This document shows positions 46,532 to 58,152 of a DNA stretch of 64,000 nt, in pieces. Positions within the stretch are counted from its first letter, which is position 1; the number at the start of each line of letters is the position of its first letter. The stretch is taken from positions 17,292,001-17,356,000 of the forward strand of contig NC_088356.1 of assembly GCF_036884655.1 (NCBI RefSeq), read 5' to 3'. The notes beneath the pieces were generated by a model that did no database searches, was not told where the DNA came from, and was given only the letters and a program-made list of their open reading frames with translations. The position numbers and the translations under genes were made by a program. The DNA is from Musa acuminata AAA Group. Its lineage: Eukaryota > Streptophyta > Magnoliopsida > Zingiberales > Musaceae.

Positions 46532-48338
46532 TGTTAGGATCGAGAGCAATAAGAGGGGGGGGGGGTTGAATTAGTGCAGCGGAAAACTTTCGACAATTAA
46601 AACTACATTCGTACGATAAAATCGATTTTCATCTTAACACCGATTCGAAAAATACTTAACTATGAAACACGTTCATAAATGAGCAGAAGGCAGTAAACTA
46701 CTGAGGATGTTTGCAGTAAAGATAAGATGCTTAAAGTAAATGCAAATCGAGATTTAGAGTGGTTCGGTCAATCTTGACCTACATCCACTTTTGGCTTTCT
46801 CCTTTGATGAGGTCACCAACGTCCACTAGAGGCCTTCCTTCAATAGGCGAAGGCTAACCACCCTTTTACAGTTTCACTCTTTTTGACGGGCTTAGGAGAC
46901 AACCCTTATAGAATTTTCTCTCCTCTCTTGAAAGATCAAAACTTGGAAGAAAAGAGGGAAGAGAACTTCTAGCCTTTACAACACTTTTGAGCTTTAAAAT
47001 CATAGAGTAAGATCAAGTGTTCGGTGCCCTTTCATGCAGGAAAGGGTGGGGTATATATAGGCCCCAAACCAGTTTGAATTCTGAGATCAAAACTATCATC
47101 TCCTGGAATTCCGGGGTCTGGTGGTTGCACCGCCTGACTGGGGCGGTTGCACCGCCTAACTGAGCTCGGAGACTGAGGCTCTGGGCGGTGCCACCTCCTA
47201 TCAGGGGCGGTTGCACCACTTGGCAGAGCTTGGAGGCTGAGCCTCTGGGCGGTGCCACCTCTTGTCAGGGGCGGTTGCACCGCTTGGTAGAGCTCGGAGA
47301 CCGTGCTCAAGCGGTTCCACTGCCTGTCAAGGGCGGTTGCACCGCCCAGTCTCGCTTGGAGACTGAGCCCAGACGGTGCCACCGCTTGACTGGGGCGGTT
47401 GCACCACCCAGCTTTCCTGGGAGACCATCTCCTGGGTGGTGCCACTACCGACCCTAGCGGTGCCACTGCCGACCCTAGCGATGCCACCGCCTAGCAGGAA
47501 TTTTGGTCCGAATGGGTTGATCTATTCGGCCCAATTTGGGTCTGTCAAGGGCCCAATTGCCCCCAGATTAAGTTAATGTGATCACCTCCCATTCCTAACT
47601 TAATCTACATGCTAACTACGATATTTCTTAAGACATTTACTGCAACTTGCTCCGGTGCGTCAATCGCTTCTTCCGGCGAACTTCCGGCAAACATCCGACG
47701 AACCTTTGGTGATGCTTCTGCGGACTTCTGGAAAACTCCTGGACTTGCGACGATCCACTTGGCGAGTTTCAACGAGCTTCTTTTGGCAAGCTCCTGGACT
47801 TCTCGGATTTGTTCACGCAGAACCTCCGACGACCGTTCGGACTTCCGTCGAACTCTCGAACTCCCAATGTGATCATAGTCTTAACTCCGGTGCAACTCCT
47901 GCTGCATGTCTTACTTCCATCGTAGTTAATCCTGCACATGTAAAACAAAACTTCGATCGAGACAATTAATCCTAAGCAATTAACCAAGTTGTCCGGCATG
48001 TCATTGGTCCCTCGACGCTTCGTCCGATTCTTCGGCGCATCGTCCTCTTCTGCGGCCTATTGCCCAATCGGCCAATTGACTCTACAACTCCAATATCCTT
48101 GGCGCAATACCCGCTCTTCTTGGCTCAATGCTCGAGTCCACGGCCCGAAGCCTTCTGTCGATACGTCGACCGATCCACTGGCCCGACGTCCAATCTTCTG
48201 ACATGTTCCTCCGGCACAACATAATTTTTTCTGCTTTAATTGTCTCATCCTGATCGAAGCATCCTATGTCACTCAAAACGCAAATTAAATCATAAACATA
48301 TATCAAGTGGTTTCATCATCAAAATACGAGATTCAACA
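46532..48338 (-). repeat. 3' LTR of element E
   Basis: 1,807 bp. The TATA box (TATATATA, minus) is at 47052-47059, the palindrome array at 47118-47492 (longer than in the 5' LTR) and the GGAAG-rich array (minus) at about 47660-47870. The PPT (minus, ATCTCCCCCTTTTTG) adjoins at 48339. Confidence 0.92.
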
Positions 48339-50820
48339 ATCTCCCCCTTTTTGATGATGACAACCACTTGATGACGGAGTTAACCTTAACTCCCGGAGTT
48401 TAAACAAACTCCCCCTATCAATATGTCATATTGATAGAATCTTGAATTCAATCTGAATTCAAGTCATTGTAATATTCATCATGAATACTTGCAACACGTC
48501 ATCATGAACTTATGCATAAACTTATGCATAATATCATACTTCTCCTTTGTCATCAACAAAAAGGAGAAGTTACAACTCTAATGTGTTTGTAGTATTAATT
48601 TAACTTATTACATGAAAAACATAATATCAAGTTTTATCATCATGGAAGCTAGAAAATTTATCAAGTGTTACATCATGCTTAGAACATTCAAGCTATCAAG
48701 TTTTAGATATGCAAGTTTTATAACATACAAGATAGCACTTTTGCTTCTTTTGAGATAGCAACTTCTACATCATGCAAGCTAGCAAATTAGAGATGTTCAA
48801 GAAGGCAACTCTTGCTTCTTGAAATATGCAAGTTGCAAGCTAGCAAATTTTTGCTTCCTTTGCAATGTTTGAGCTCGTAATTTTGCTTATGTTGCAAAGT
48901 GCAAGTTTAGCATTTTTAGCTTTTCTTGAGATAGCAACTGTTTGCTTCTCTTTAGACTACAAGCTAGCAATTTTTACGATATGCAAGTTTTACCACATAC
49001 AAGCTAGCAACAATTTTGAAAGCAAGTGCAAGATAGCTTTCTTGTGTAAGCTTATGATTCTTGCTTCATATTGCAACGTGCAAGTTGCAAGTTTTGCTTT
49101 TTGAAATAGGCAAGATTGCGCATTTGGTAGAGATTAAAGATTGCACATTTGAGTTGAGCAAACTAATAAGTTTTGCATCTTTTTGCGATATGTACATTTA
49201 CAATTTTTGCTTCCCTTGTCTTGTGCAAGCTAGCTATCTCCCCTTTTGTCATTATCAAAAAGAAGGGAAGACCCTTTACATCAATTTCTAGATCATGACG
49301 AAGGTAAGTATCAATCTTATTTGTGCATCATTATATATTCAAATTAAAACATACACAATTTCAAAAAACTTTATTTTTCATGCACAATACCGAAAAATAA
49401 ATCAATCATTATTAATAAGCATATCATACATGATATTCAAACGTTAAAATTTTTAAACATTTATCAACATGTTGATCATGATACCAAACATTCATCATTT
49501 AAAGCATTCATGATACACATCATATGCAATACATTATGTACATCATTGTCATAAGTATTGCATGCATCATTTCAAATTCATGAATATTTCATCATTACAT
49601 GCATCATACCAAATCATAAAATATAAAATCATCATTAATGTATGATTCTAAATCATTATTTATTTCACATCATGATGGTACCAATTTTGTCAAATTACAT
49701 CCTACCATGCGAAACTTCTTATTTGTATACATCAAAACAAATTAATAAATATTTTATGTATTCATATCATCACATAAGGAATATCAAGAAGAATTATTAG
49801 GTGATGAGATGTATTTCATTCATTCAAAGAATTTTACATAACAAAATTCAAGTCATAAGCCTTAAAAGATGTCATGAGAGAACATATAAACAATCTTGAT
49901 TTATAAAATGAATACTCAAGTTATAATTTCAAAAAATCAATAGAAACCGTGATTCATTTTAACAAATCTCCTCTTAAATAAATAACATAAAGAATTCTTA
50001 GGAGATCATGAAAATGATAGAATTCATTCAATCTTGTAAGAGAACAAGATGTTAATTCATGCATATAAAATCTTGATTTAAGCATAAGAAATCTCAATTT
50101 ATAAAATTTAAAAAATCAAGATAAAGCTCATTTAAATCATCAAATCAAGATCAATAGATTTTCAAAAATGAATTGTTAGGATCAAGAAAATCCAAAAATA
50201 AAATTTAACACTTTCATGCATTCGGACATGGTTTTGCTATAGATTTTCAAACACAATCATGAAGATAAAACATGCTCATGATCATGAAAATTTTTGTATC
50301 CAAAACATATAATTTTCAACATGTTATTAAGGTATGTAATAGTGTAAAATTCTCATTATAGCAATTATAGTGATTTGATCATTGCATCAAGAAAGTTCGA
50401 AAAATAATCTTAACAAATTCGTGCATTCGGGCACATTTTTGCCATAGTTTTCAAATACACTCATGAAAATAACACATGCTTATCATCATGTATAACTTAA
50501 AATCTCATGCACAAAATTATCAAATCATGGTATCAAAATTTCAATAATTTCATTACAACTTTATGCATTACTTCGAATCAAACATGATTTCATTAAAAAT
50601 CGAGAAATAACAATGGAAATCAATATGATAAACATTATTACTTCTTAACCATGATTTCATATTTTCAATCAAAATCATTTTGTTTGTTTATTATAAAATA
50701 TGCAATATTATCATTTTCAAAATTACTAGCATGAACATATTTTTTGTATTTTTATTTTTAAACATATAATTTTTAAGAAAATTAATTCTAAACTAAAAAA
50801 GAAAATACATTATGAAAGCA
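48339..50820 (-). other. Element E non-coding region
   Basis: AT-rich and without pol. It contains the degenerate array of GCAAGCTAGCAA and TTTTGCTTC repeats (about 48650-49230), PPT-like tracts near 48538 and 49236, and long ATCATGATACC-like stretches, in the same order as in element N. Small ORFs in the array are not regarded as genes. Confidence 0.85.
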
Positions 50821-51747
50821 TCAAGTAATTTCAAAATAAATTAGGGGGATTTCGATTACCTCATCATTGAAAGTGGTTAAGGCGTAGTTTGCCACCTCGT
50901 CTTTGTTGATTTTCTCCTCGTCTTCGGAGGAGCTCGATTCATCCCACTTTGTATTCTTCTTCTTGCATTGAAAGCAAGTAGTTTCGTTCTTTTTGTTCTT
51001 AAAATTTTGTTTCTTTAATTTTTTAAATTTCATTTGTAGTTCTTGTTCATCATCACTTGAGCTTATGCTCGAGTGGTCTTCAAATGTTCTATGTCCCAAA
51101 TCTGGAAGGTTGTTTTGTTCATCATGTGCATTGCACACCATTTCATATGTCATCAATGAGCCGATAAGTTCTTCAAGTGGAAAGATATTTAAATTTTTTA
51201 TTTCTTGTATTGTAGTTATTTTAGGATCCCACCTTTTTGGAAGGGATCTTAAGATCTTACTTACGATATCAAAATTTAAAAAAGATTTACCAAGAACTCT
51301 TAGATTATTGACGACATCTGTGAAACGAGTGTACATGTCGCCTATAGTCTCGCTTAGTTGCATTCGAAAAAACTCAAAATCATGCAATAAAATGTTAACT
51401 TTCGAGTCTTTGACTCTATTAGTTCCCTCGTGCGTGATTTCAAGTGTTCGCCAAATGTCAAAAGTCGTTTCGCACGTAGAAATCCGATTGAACTCATTTT
51501 TGTCCAAAACTCAAAATAAGGCATTCAAAGCCTTTGCGTTTAAAGAAAAATACTTCTTCTCCAAATCCGACCATTCATTTATCGGTTTAGAGGGAAGTTG
51601 AAAACCGTTTTCAACAAAATTCCATAAATCCAAATTCGTAGAAATCAAGAAAACTCTCATTCGAGTTTTCAAATAAGTGTAGTCCAATCCGTTAAACAAT
51701 GGTGGACGAACAACCGATAAGCCCTCTTAAAAGCCATGAAGAGTCAT
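50821..51747 (-). pseudogene. Element E gag, broken and lacking a complete zinc knuckle
   Basis: Minus-strand gag from ATG 51745-51747. A TAA occurs about seven codons in, and a TGA at 51508-51510 replaces the Cys of the ALFCALDKNEF motif. Otherwise the capsid region is conserved (RMRVFLISTNLDLWNFVENG, GDMYTRFTDVVNNLRVLG). At the knuckle position CFQCKKK is followed directly by the acidic DESSSSEDEE block, so the His and last Cys are deleted. The end is YFEIT, as in B and N. Confidence 0.9.
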
Positions 51748-51783
51748 TTCTCTCGAGTGTAAATCTGAAATGAGAAATACTGG

Positions 51784-51795
51784 GCTCTGATACCA
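51784..51795 (-). promoter_or_regulatory. Primer-binding site of element E
   Basis: The minus strand reads TGGTATCAGAGC, two bases from the 5' LTR. Confidence 0.9.
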
Positions 51796-51797
51796 AT

Positions 51798-53432
51798 TGT
51801 TAGGATCAAGAGCACTAAGAGGGGGGGGGGGGGGGGGGGGGGTGAATTAGTGCAACGGAAAACTCTCGACGATTAAAACTACATTCGTACAATAAAAGTG
51901 ATTTCCGTCTTAACGCCGATTTGGAAAATACTTAACTATGAAACACGTTCGTAAATGAGCAGAAGGCAGTAAGCTACTGAGGAGGTTTGCAGTAAAGATA
52001 AGATGCTCAAAGTAAATACAAACCAAGATTTAGAGTGGTTCGGTCAATCTTGACCTACATCCACTTTTGGCTTCCTCCTCCGATGAGGTCACCAACGTCC
52101 ACTAGAGACCTTCCTTTAATAGGCGAAGGCCAACCACCCTTTTACAGTTTCACTCCTTTTAACGGGCTTAGGAGACAACCCTTATAGAATTTTCTCTCCT
52201 CTCTTAAAAGATCAAAACTTGGAAGAAAAGAGGAAGGAGAACTTCTAGCCTTTACAACACTTTTGAGCTCTAAAATCACAGAGTAAGATCAAGCTTTCGG
52301 TGCCCTTTCATGCAGGAAAGGGTGGGGTATATATAGGCCCCAAACCGATTTGAATTCCGAGCTCAAAACTGTTATCTCCCGGAATTCCGGGGTCTAGCGG
52401 TTGCACCACCTGGCAGAGCTCGAAGACTGAGCCTTTGGGCGGTGCCACCTCCTGTCAGGGGTGGTTGCACTGCTTGGCAGAGCTCGGAGACCGAGCTCAG
52501 GCGGTTCCACCGCCTATCAGGGGCGGTTGCACCGCCCAGTCTCGCTCGGAGACTGAGCCCAAGCGGTGCCACCGCCCAACTTTCTTGGGAGACCATCTCT
52601 TGGGCAGTGCCACCGCCTAGCAGGAATTCTGGTCCGAATGGGTTGATCCATTCGGCCCAATTTGGGTCTGTCAAGGGCCCAATTGCTCCCATATTAAGTT
52701 AATGTGATCACCTCCCATTCCTAACTTAATCTATATGCTAACTACAATATTTCTTAAGACATTTACTGCAACTTGCTCCGGTGCGTCAGTCGCTTCTTCC
52801 GGCGAGCTTTCGACGAATATCCGACGAACCTTCGGCGATGCTTCTACGGACTTCTGGCAAACTCTTGGACTTGCGACGATTCACTTGGCGAGTTCCGACG
52901 AGCTTCTTTTGGAAAACTCCTGGACTTCTCGGATTTGTTCCCACAAAACCTCCGACGACCGTCCGGACTTCCGTCGAACTCTCGAACTCCCAACGTGATC
53001 ATAGTCTTGACTCCGGTGCAACTCCTGCTCTATGTCTTACTTCCATCATAGTTAATCCTGCACATCTAAAACAAAACTTCGATTAAGACAATTAATCCTA
53101 AGCAATTAACCAAGTTGTCTGACATGTCATTGGTCCCTCGACGCTTCGTCTGATTCTTCGACTCATCTTCCTCTCCTGCGGCCTATTGTCCAATCGGCCA
53201 GTTGACTCCGCAACTCCGATATCCTTGGCGCAATACCCGCTCTTCTTGGCCCGATGCCCGAGTCCACAACCCGAAGCCTTCTGTTGATACGTCGACCGAT
53301 CCACCGGCTCGATGTCCAATCTTCTTTCATGCTTTAATTGTCTCATTCTGATCGAAGCATCCTGCGTCACTCAAAACGTAGATTAAATCATAAACATATA
53401 TCAAGTGGTTTCACTAAATACAAGATTCAACA
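51798..53432 (-). repeat. 5' LTR of element E, with a 22-base G run
   Basis: 1,635 bp. A G homopolymer of 22 bases is at 51821-51842. The TATA box (minus) is at 52328-52335, the palindrome array at 52396-52622 and the GGAAG-rich array (minus) at about 52795-52990. It ends GATTCAACA at 53432. Confidence 0.92.
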
Positions 53433-54932
53433 CTTATGACTCATTGATCATCTTAAAAGATGCTAAATCCATGGTTCCAGAACAGCTACATATAGCTTTG
53501 CAACCCTCTCCTTTACTGTCGAGCTTTCCAACCCTCTCCTTTACTTTTGAGCTTTTCCAACCCTTCCTTGATTTCATGGGTTGACCCCGAATAGGTGTTC
53601 TCACCAATAAGAAAGAAGGGAGATGCCTTTCATTCAACAAGTCCCCTAACTCACATCGACTAAACTAACCTTGGTTTAGCTTCGGAGCTATGATCCTCAA
53701 TGAGCTATCGCTACTTCCCCATCCATGATTTCAGTTTGGTTGTTGAAGACATTAGGACCTTAGCGGGTGGAAGGCGTATGTAAGTTTACGGAGATAGGGA
53801 AGATTCATTTCGTAGCAGTGAAAGCGGAAAGGTGGGTATTCTTTTATCTGCCAAGAAATCGTTTTGATAACAGCCCTTTAGTTTGGTCTATTATGCCTTA
53901 ACTATATAGCCTCTAGTGGAGTTCCATTCGTTCTTTGTTACACAGCTGCTTTCTTATTCATTCCAAAAGTCTCGGGCCGTTCCATTCGTTCTTTGTTACA
54001 CAGCTGCTTATTCATTCCAAAAGTCTCGGGGGCACACCTGAGGCAAGCGTATCCGAGGCTATACATATTTTCATTATGCTATCCCTCCCCCCCCCCCTAA
54101 CTCACATTGGAGGAAATAATAGGGTTTCTGTATTTCATTGCCCCTCAATACTCAATGCTTCATTAATATGCGAGGTAGCATATAAAGTTAAAAGTACTGC
54201 CGCATCATCCATCCCTTAGTGCGAAAAGCTCTTTATTGAACCTTTTGTTCTCATTGCTCACTACAACCGCATCCAAATATTGCCTAAGCTGATAGCTGCG
54301 CCTGCTCCTAATACTCTAGCTATCTTAGCGCATCAACTACTTGGCTCAGGGGCTACAAAAAGATGATGTACCATCCTAATTCCCCTTTGATTGTTATTGG
54401 CCTCGACGTCTCCCAAACGGTTTGTTTTGTTTAAAGATAAGATCAAGTGCTCTTTGATTTTAATAGGCTAATATTTCCTCGCTCTTAGCAGCGCCATTAA
54501 GCTGTTATAATCCTTCCTTGCCTACCTTTCTTGATGGCTTCTTAATCCTTTTGATTGTAGTCTTTCTTTCTTTCTCTTTGCCGGAGTACTAATCCGCTGG
54601 ACCAAGACTGAGATAGGGAAACCAATCTTCTTCTGCTGCAGCTGCTGGAAAGGAGTTTCGTTAAGGATGTGCTCCCGGACTAAACAGTAGGGCAAGCAAA
54701 GGAACGGAGGGAAATTAAAGCTCTTAGCACTTAGATTAGCTAGGATCGGAGTGAGTTTACGAGTTACGTTATGGGATAGTCAATCCAAGGTTCGTATATG
54801 CTCGAGCGAGACTCAAGGTGTCGGATATAGGAGTATTTACTCGAGGTCTTCTTCTAGTTATGAAATTTCTAATTCTAGACAGCCAAAGGAATTACCGAGT
54901 CGAATGAGATTTACCGATTGGAGAATCCTTAA
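53433..54932. other. Mitochondrial-like DNA, segment 3
   Basis: Balanced composition as in segments 1 and 2. Includes a C run (about 54087-54098) and a tandem duplication at 53922-54030. From about 54751 a short frame (VRICSSETQGVGYRS, then PKELPSRMRFTDW) runs up to the insertion site of element F and, read across F, would end soon after. I cannot assign it to a known mitochondrial gene. Confidence 0.45.
53922..54030. repeat. Tandem duplication of about 52 bp
   Basis: TTCCATTCGTTCTTTGTTAC through AAAAGTCTCGGG occurs at 53922-53976 and again at 53980-54030. The second copy lacks four bases inside the pyrimidine stretch. Confidence 0.92.
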
Positions 54933-55358
54933 TGTTAGTTTGGCAAGTCCCATAGTCCCACATCGGAAAAATCAGACTTATTATCTCCTATTGGAACTAT
55001 AAATAAGGGCCTGGGCTTTGAAGTCAGATGCACCACAAGTGGCACCACAAGAAAAACCTAAGTGTTTGCTTTGGGTTTAAGTCCACACTCAGTTAAATAG
55101 TTTGGGCTTATAGTTGAGGTTTTTCTTGTTTAGTATTTTCGGGTGTTTTATAGCCTAAGAACATCTTCCTAAGGCATTTGTAATTGTCCCTTTTATAGTA
55201 GTGATTTGCTCATCTTTCGTCCGTAGATGTAGGTCAAAGTCAATTGACCGAACCACGTAAATCTGGTGTTCTTGTCGCTTCTTTTATCTTTTCGCTTTAT
55301 TGTCTTTGTTGGGTTGCCAAAATTACCTTATGGTAAATATCCTGAGGCTAGTCTAACA
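54933..55358 (+). repeat. 5' LTR of element F
   Basis: TGTTAGTTTGGCAAGTCC to GTCTAACA. A TATAAATAAGGG TATA box is near 55001, followed by the PBS TGGTATCAGAACC at 55362. The 3' copy (58153-58591) has an extra CACCACAAG unit. Confidence 0.92.
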
Positions 55359-55389
55359 AACTGGTATCAGAACCTGGTTTCGGGATCTT

Positions 55390-56604
55390 TTGACAACGAT
55401 GACAATAACAAAGATTGTTGTCGAGAAATTCGACAGAAATGTCAACTTCGGCTTGTGGCAACTCAAGATAGAGGCCATTCTAGTTCAAGACGGAGTTGAT
55501 TTGGTACTACAGGGAGCCAAGAGCATTCTAGATGATATGTCAAAAGAAGAGCTTGCGGGTATGGATAAGAAGGCCCGATCAAGCATCATTCTAAATCTCT
55601 CTGACGAGGTTTTACGGGAGGTAGCTATGGAGACTACGGCTAAGAGCATGCGGGACAAGCTTAAAGCCTTGTACATGAAGAGGACAATGGAGAATCGTCT
55701 CTACTTGAAGCAGAGTTTGTATATGCTTCGGATGACTAAAGGTACATCTATACTCTCACATCTTGATAAGTTTGATTCTTTGGTTATGGATTTGGAGAAT
55801 ATAGATGCAAAAATTGATGATGAGGATAAGGCTTTGTTACTCTTGTGTTCTCTTCCCCAATCTTTTAAGCATTTCCGTGATACTTTGATTTATGGAAAAG
55901 AAACAGTTTCGTATCAAGAAATTAAATCTGCATTGAAATCTAAGGAGCAAATAGATAGGAATATCACTAGGGAAAGTAGAGAGAATCAGACTAAGGGTCT
56001 GGTTGTCAGGGGTAGAATGGATAAAAGAGAATTTGACAGTAGTAGATCTAAATCTAGATCTAAATCCAGACATAGAAATTTAGAATGTAGATATTGTCAT
56101 AAAATGGGGCACATTAAGACTGATTACTTTAAATTTAAAAATAAATTAAAGCAAAAGGGAAAACTTGTTGAGAATACTACTGAGTCTGCTGAAGCTAGTG
56201 TAGCATCTGATGAGAATGTTGAAAATATTTTCTTTGCTACTGATGACAGGACGATGTTTAAAAATGAATGGATTTTAGATTCGGGTTGTTCTTATCACAT
56301 GTGTCCTAATAGGGATTTGTTTTCCACATATGAATTTTGTAATGGTGGAATTGTTTTGATGGGCAATAATGCCGCATGTGATGTTGTTGGTAGAGGCACA
56401 ATCCGAATTAAAATGCATGATGGTATTGTGAGGACGCTCACTAATGTTAGACATGTTCCTGATTTAAAAATGAATCTCATCTATTTAGGCACCCTAGAGG
56501 CCCTTGGGTGTAAATACACAGCTGAAGGTGGAGTTATGAAAGTTTCTAGAAGTGCTCTTGTTGTTATGAAAGCTTGTAGGTCTGGTAGCTTGTATATTCT
56601 GTAG
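55390..56604 (+). pseudogene. Element F gag and protease
   Basis: 404 open codons from ATG 55390. The gag core resembles TNT1-type elements ([58 protein letters not shown]). The zinc knuckle [15 protein letters not shown] has Tyr in place of the last Cys. A protease motif [14 protein letters not shown] lies near residues 296-309 with its catalytic Asp intact. The frame ends at a TAG (56602-56604) where the polyprotein should continue into integrase; a glutamine codon is expected there, so a C-to-T change is likely. Confidence 0.9.
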
Positions 56605-57576
56605 GGAACTACTGTCACAGGTTCGGTTGCAGTTTCGTCATCATCATTGTCTGATTCTAACATCACCAAATTATGGCATATGCGTTTGGGTCATATAAGC
56701 GAAAAAGGTTTGAGCATATTGAGCAAAAGAGGTCTACTTTGCGGACAGAGTATTGGGCCACTAGACTTTTGTGAACACTGCATTTTTGGAAAGCAGAAAA
56801 GAGTCAGCTTCACTTCTCCGGCAGTTCACAAAACAAAAGGTACTCTTGACTATATTCATTCAGACCTTTGGGGTCCATCTCATGTTCAGTCTAAGGGTGG
56901 TGCTAGGTATATGTTGACTTTCATTGACGATTATTCCAAGAAAGTTTGGGTTTATTTTTTGAAGCATAAAAATGATGTTTTTCTAACTTTTAAACAATGG
57001 AAGGCTTTGATTGAGAAGCAAACAGGTAAACAGATTAAGCGACTTCGAACAGATAATGACATGGAATTTTGTGAAGGTGACTTTGAAGCATTCTACAAAA
57101 ATGAAGGAATCGTTCGGCATCGCACTGTTAGGATGACGCCTCAGCAAAATGGTGTGGCCAAACGTATGAACAGAACACTCTTGGAGAGAGCAAGGTGTAT
57201 GATCTCAAATGTAGAGTTGACAAAGGACTTTTGGGCAAAGGCGATTAATATGGCCTGTTACGTTGTCAACCGCGCTCCTTCTGCATCACTTAACTTTAAA
57301 ACTCCGGAGGAAGTTTGGTCAGGTACTCCTACTGATTACTCTGATTTAAAAATTTTTGGGTGTCTAGTATACATGCATGTAAATGAAGGAAAATTAGAGC
57401 CTCGAGCTAAAAAGTGCATTTTCCTTGGGTATGCTTCTGGGGTGAAAGGATACAGATTATGGTGTTCTGATCCCAAATCCCCAAAATTTATAATCAGTAG
57501 AGATGTTACTTTTGATGAATTGTTTATGTTATCTTCCAAAGAGGATTCTACTAGTTGTACAAATGATAGTGCGTAG
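56605..57576 (+). pseudogene. Element F pre-integrase domain and integrase
   Basis: In frame with gag after the TAG. It has [20 protein letters not shown] with the HHCC zinc-binding pattern ([12 protein letters not shown]). In the core, two catalytic Asp residues are present (IHSDLWGPS and [10 protein letters not shown]), but the expected Glu of the NGVAxRMNRT motif is Lys, so the DDE triad is broken. The C-terminal block [20 protein letters not shown] follows. It ends with a second TAG at 57574-57576. Confidence 0.9.
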
Positions 57577-58086
57577 AAGCAGGTGGAGCTTGAGATTGGT
57601 AGTTCAGATTCTTTTAAGTCGAACTCTTCTACTCAAAGAATGCCAGTAGGTGGTCCCGAGTCTACTGACGCAGATGATCCAGAGGAAGAGCAATATTCCA
57701 TAGCCAAGGATAGACCACGGAGAGATATTCGACCACCACAAAGATATGCAAATTTGGTTGCATATGCTTTGTCTGTTGCAGAAGAGACAAGTGAAGTTGG
57801 TGAGCCTACTTCCTACTCAGATCCAATTTCTTGTGATAATTCCGCTAAGTGGTTGATTATGATGAATGAAGAAATTGAGTCTCTCCATCGGAATAGAACT
57901 TGGGATCTTGTGAAGCCGCCTTCGGGTACGAAAATTGTTGGATGCAAATGGGATACTATTGCTGAGGGAAATGTCCTTGTTCAGAAAATTCGTACGAAGG
58001 ACAATCCAACTGATATGCTTATGAAGCCTCTTCCGGTTTACAAGTTCAAGCAGTGCTTGGACTTGGTTGGTGTTCATTGTTGGTGA
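57577..58086 (+). pseudogene. Element F residual RT start joined to RNase H end
   Basis: The frame continues through an acidic linker and RPRRDIRPPQRYANLVAYAL to the RT N-terminus (WLIMMNEEIESLHRNRTWDL, then GCKW). The sequence then jumps, near 57955, to the RNase H C-terminal block VLVQKIRTKDNPTDMLMKPL. About 1.2 kb of RT and RNase H coding sequence is missing, judging from the usual spacing in the family. Confidence 0.88.
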
Positions 58087-58152
58087 TTGCCCATTGGGGC
58101 ATTTGTGAAGAAGGTGGAGCAAGTTTTGTTGGGACATGCCAAGGTAGAGATT

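Larger units (their letters stand above)
46532..53432 (-). mobile_element. Element E: gag-only Sirevirus derivative
   Basis: A 6.9-kb minus-strand element: 3' LTR 46532-48338, non-coding region 48339-50820, gag 50821-51747, PBS 51784-51795, 5' LTR 51798-53432. Flanks are CCTAT (left) and CTTAT (53433-53437), a duplication with one change. There is no pol. Its LTRs belong to the same family as those of D but carry an extra block of about 240 bp, so D-like elements are the natural candidates for a helper. Confidence 0.92.

Noticed and set aside
47032..47487. 151-codon minus-strand ORF in the E LTR
   Set aside because: A translation of the palindrome array; its repetitive peptide reflects the DNA dyads.
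50993..51601. 202-codon plus-strand ORF
   Set aside because: Antisense shadow of the element E gag on the minus strand.
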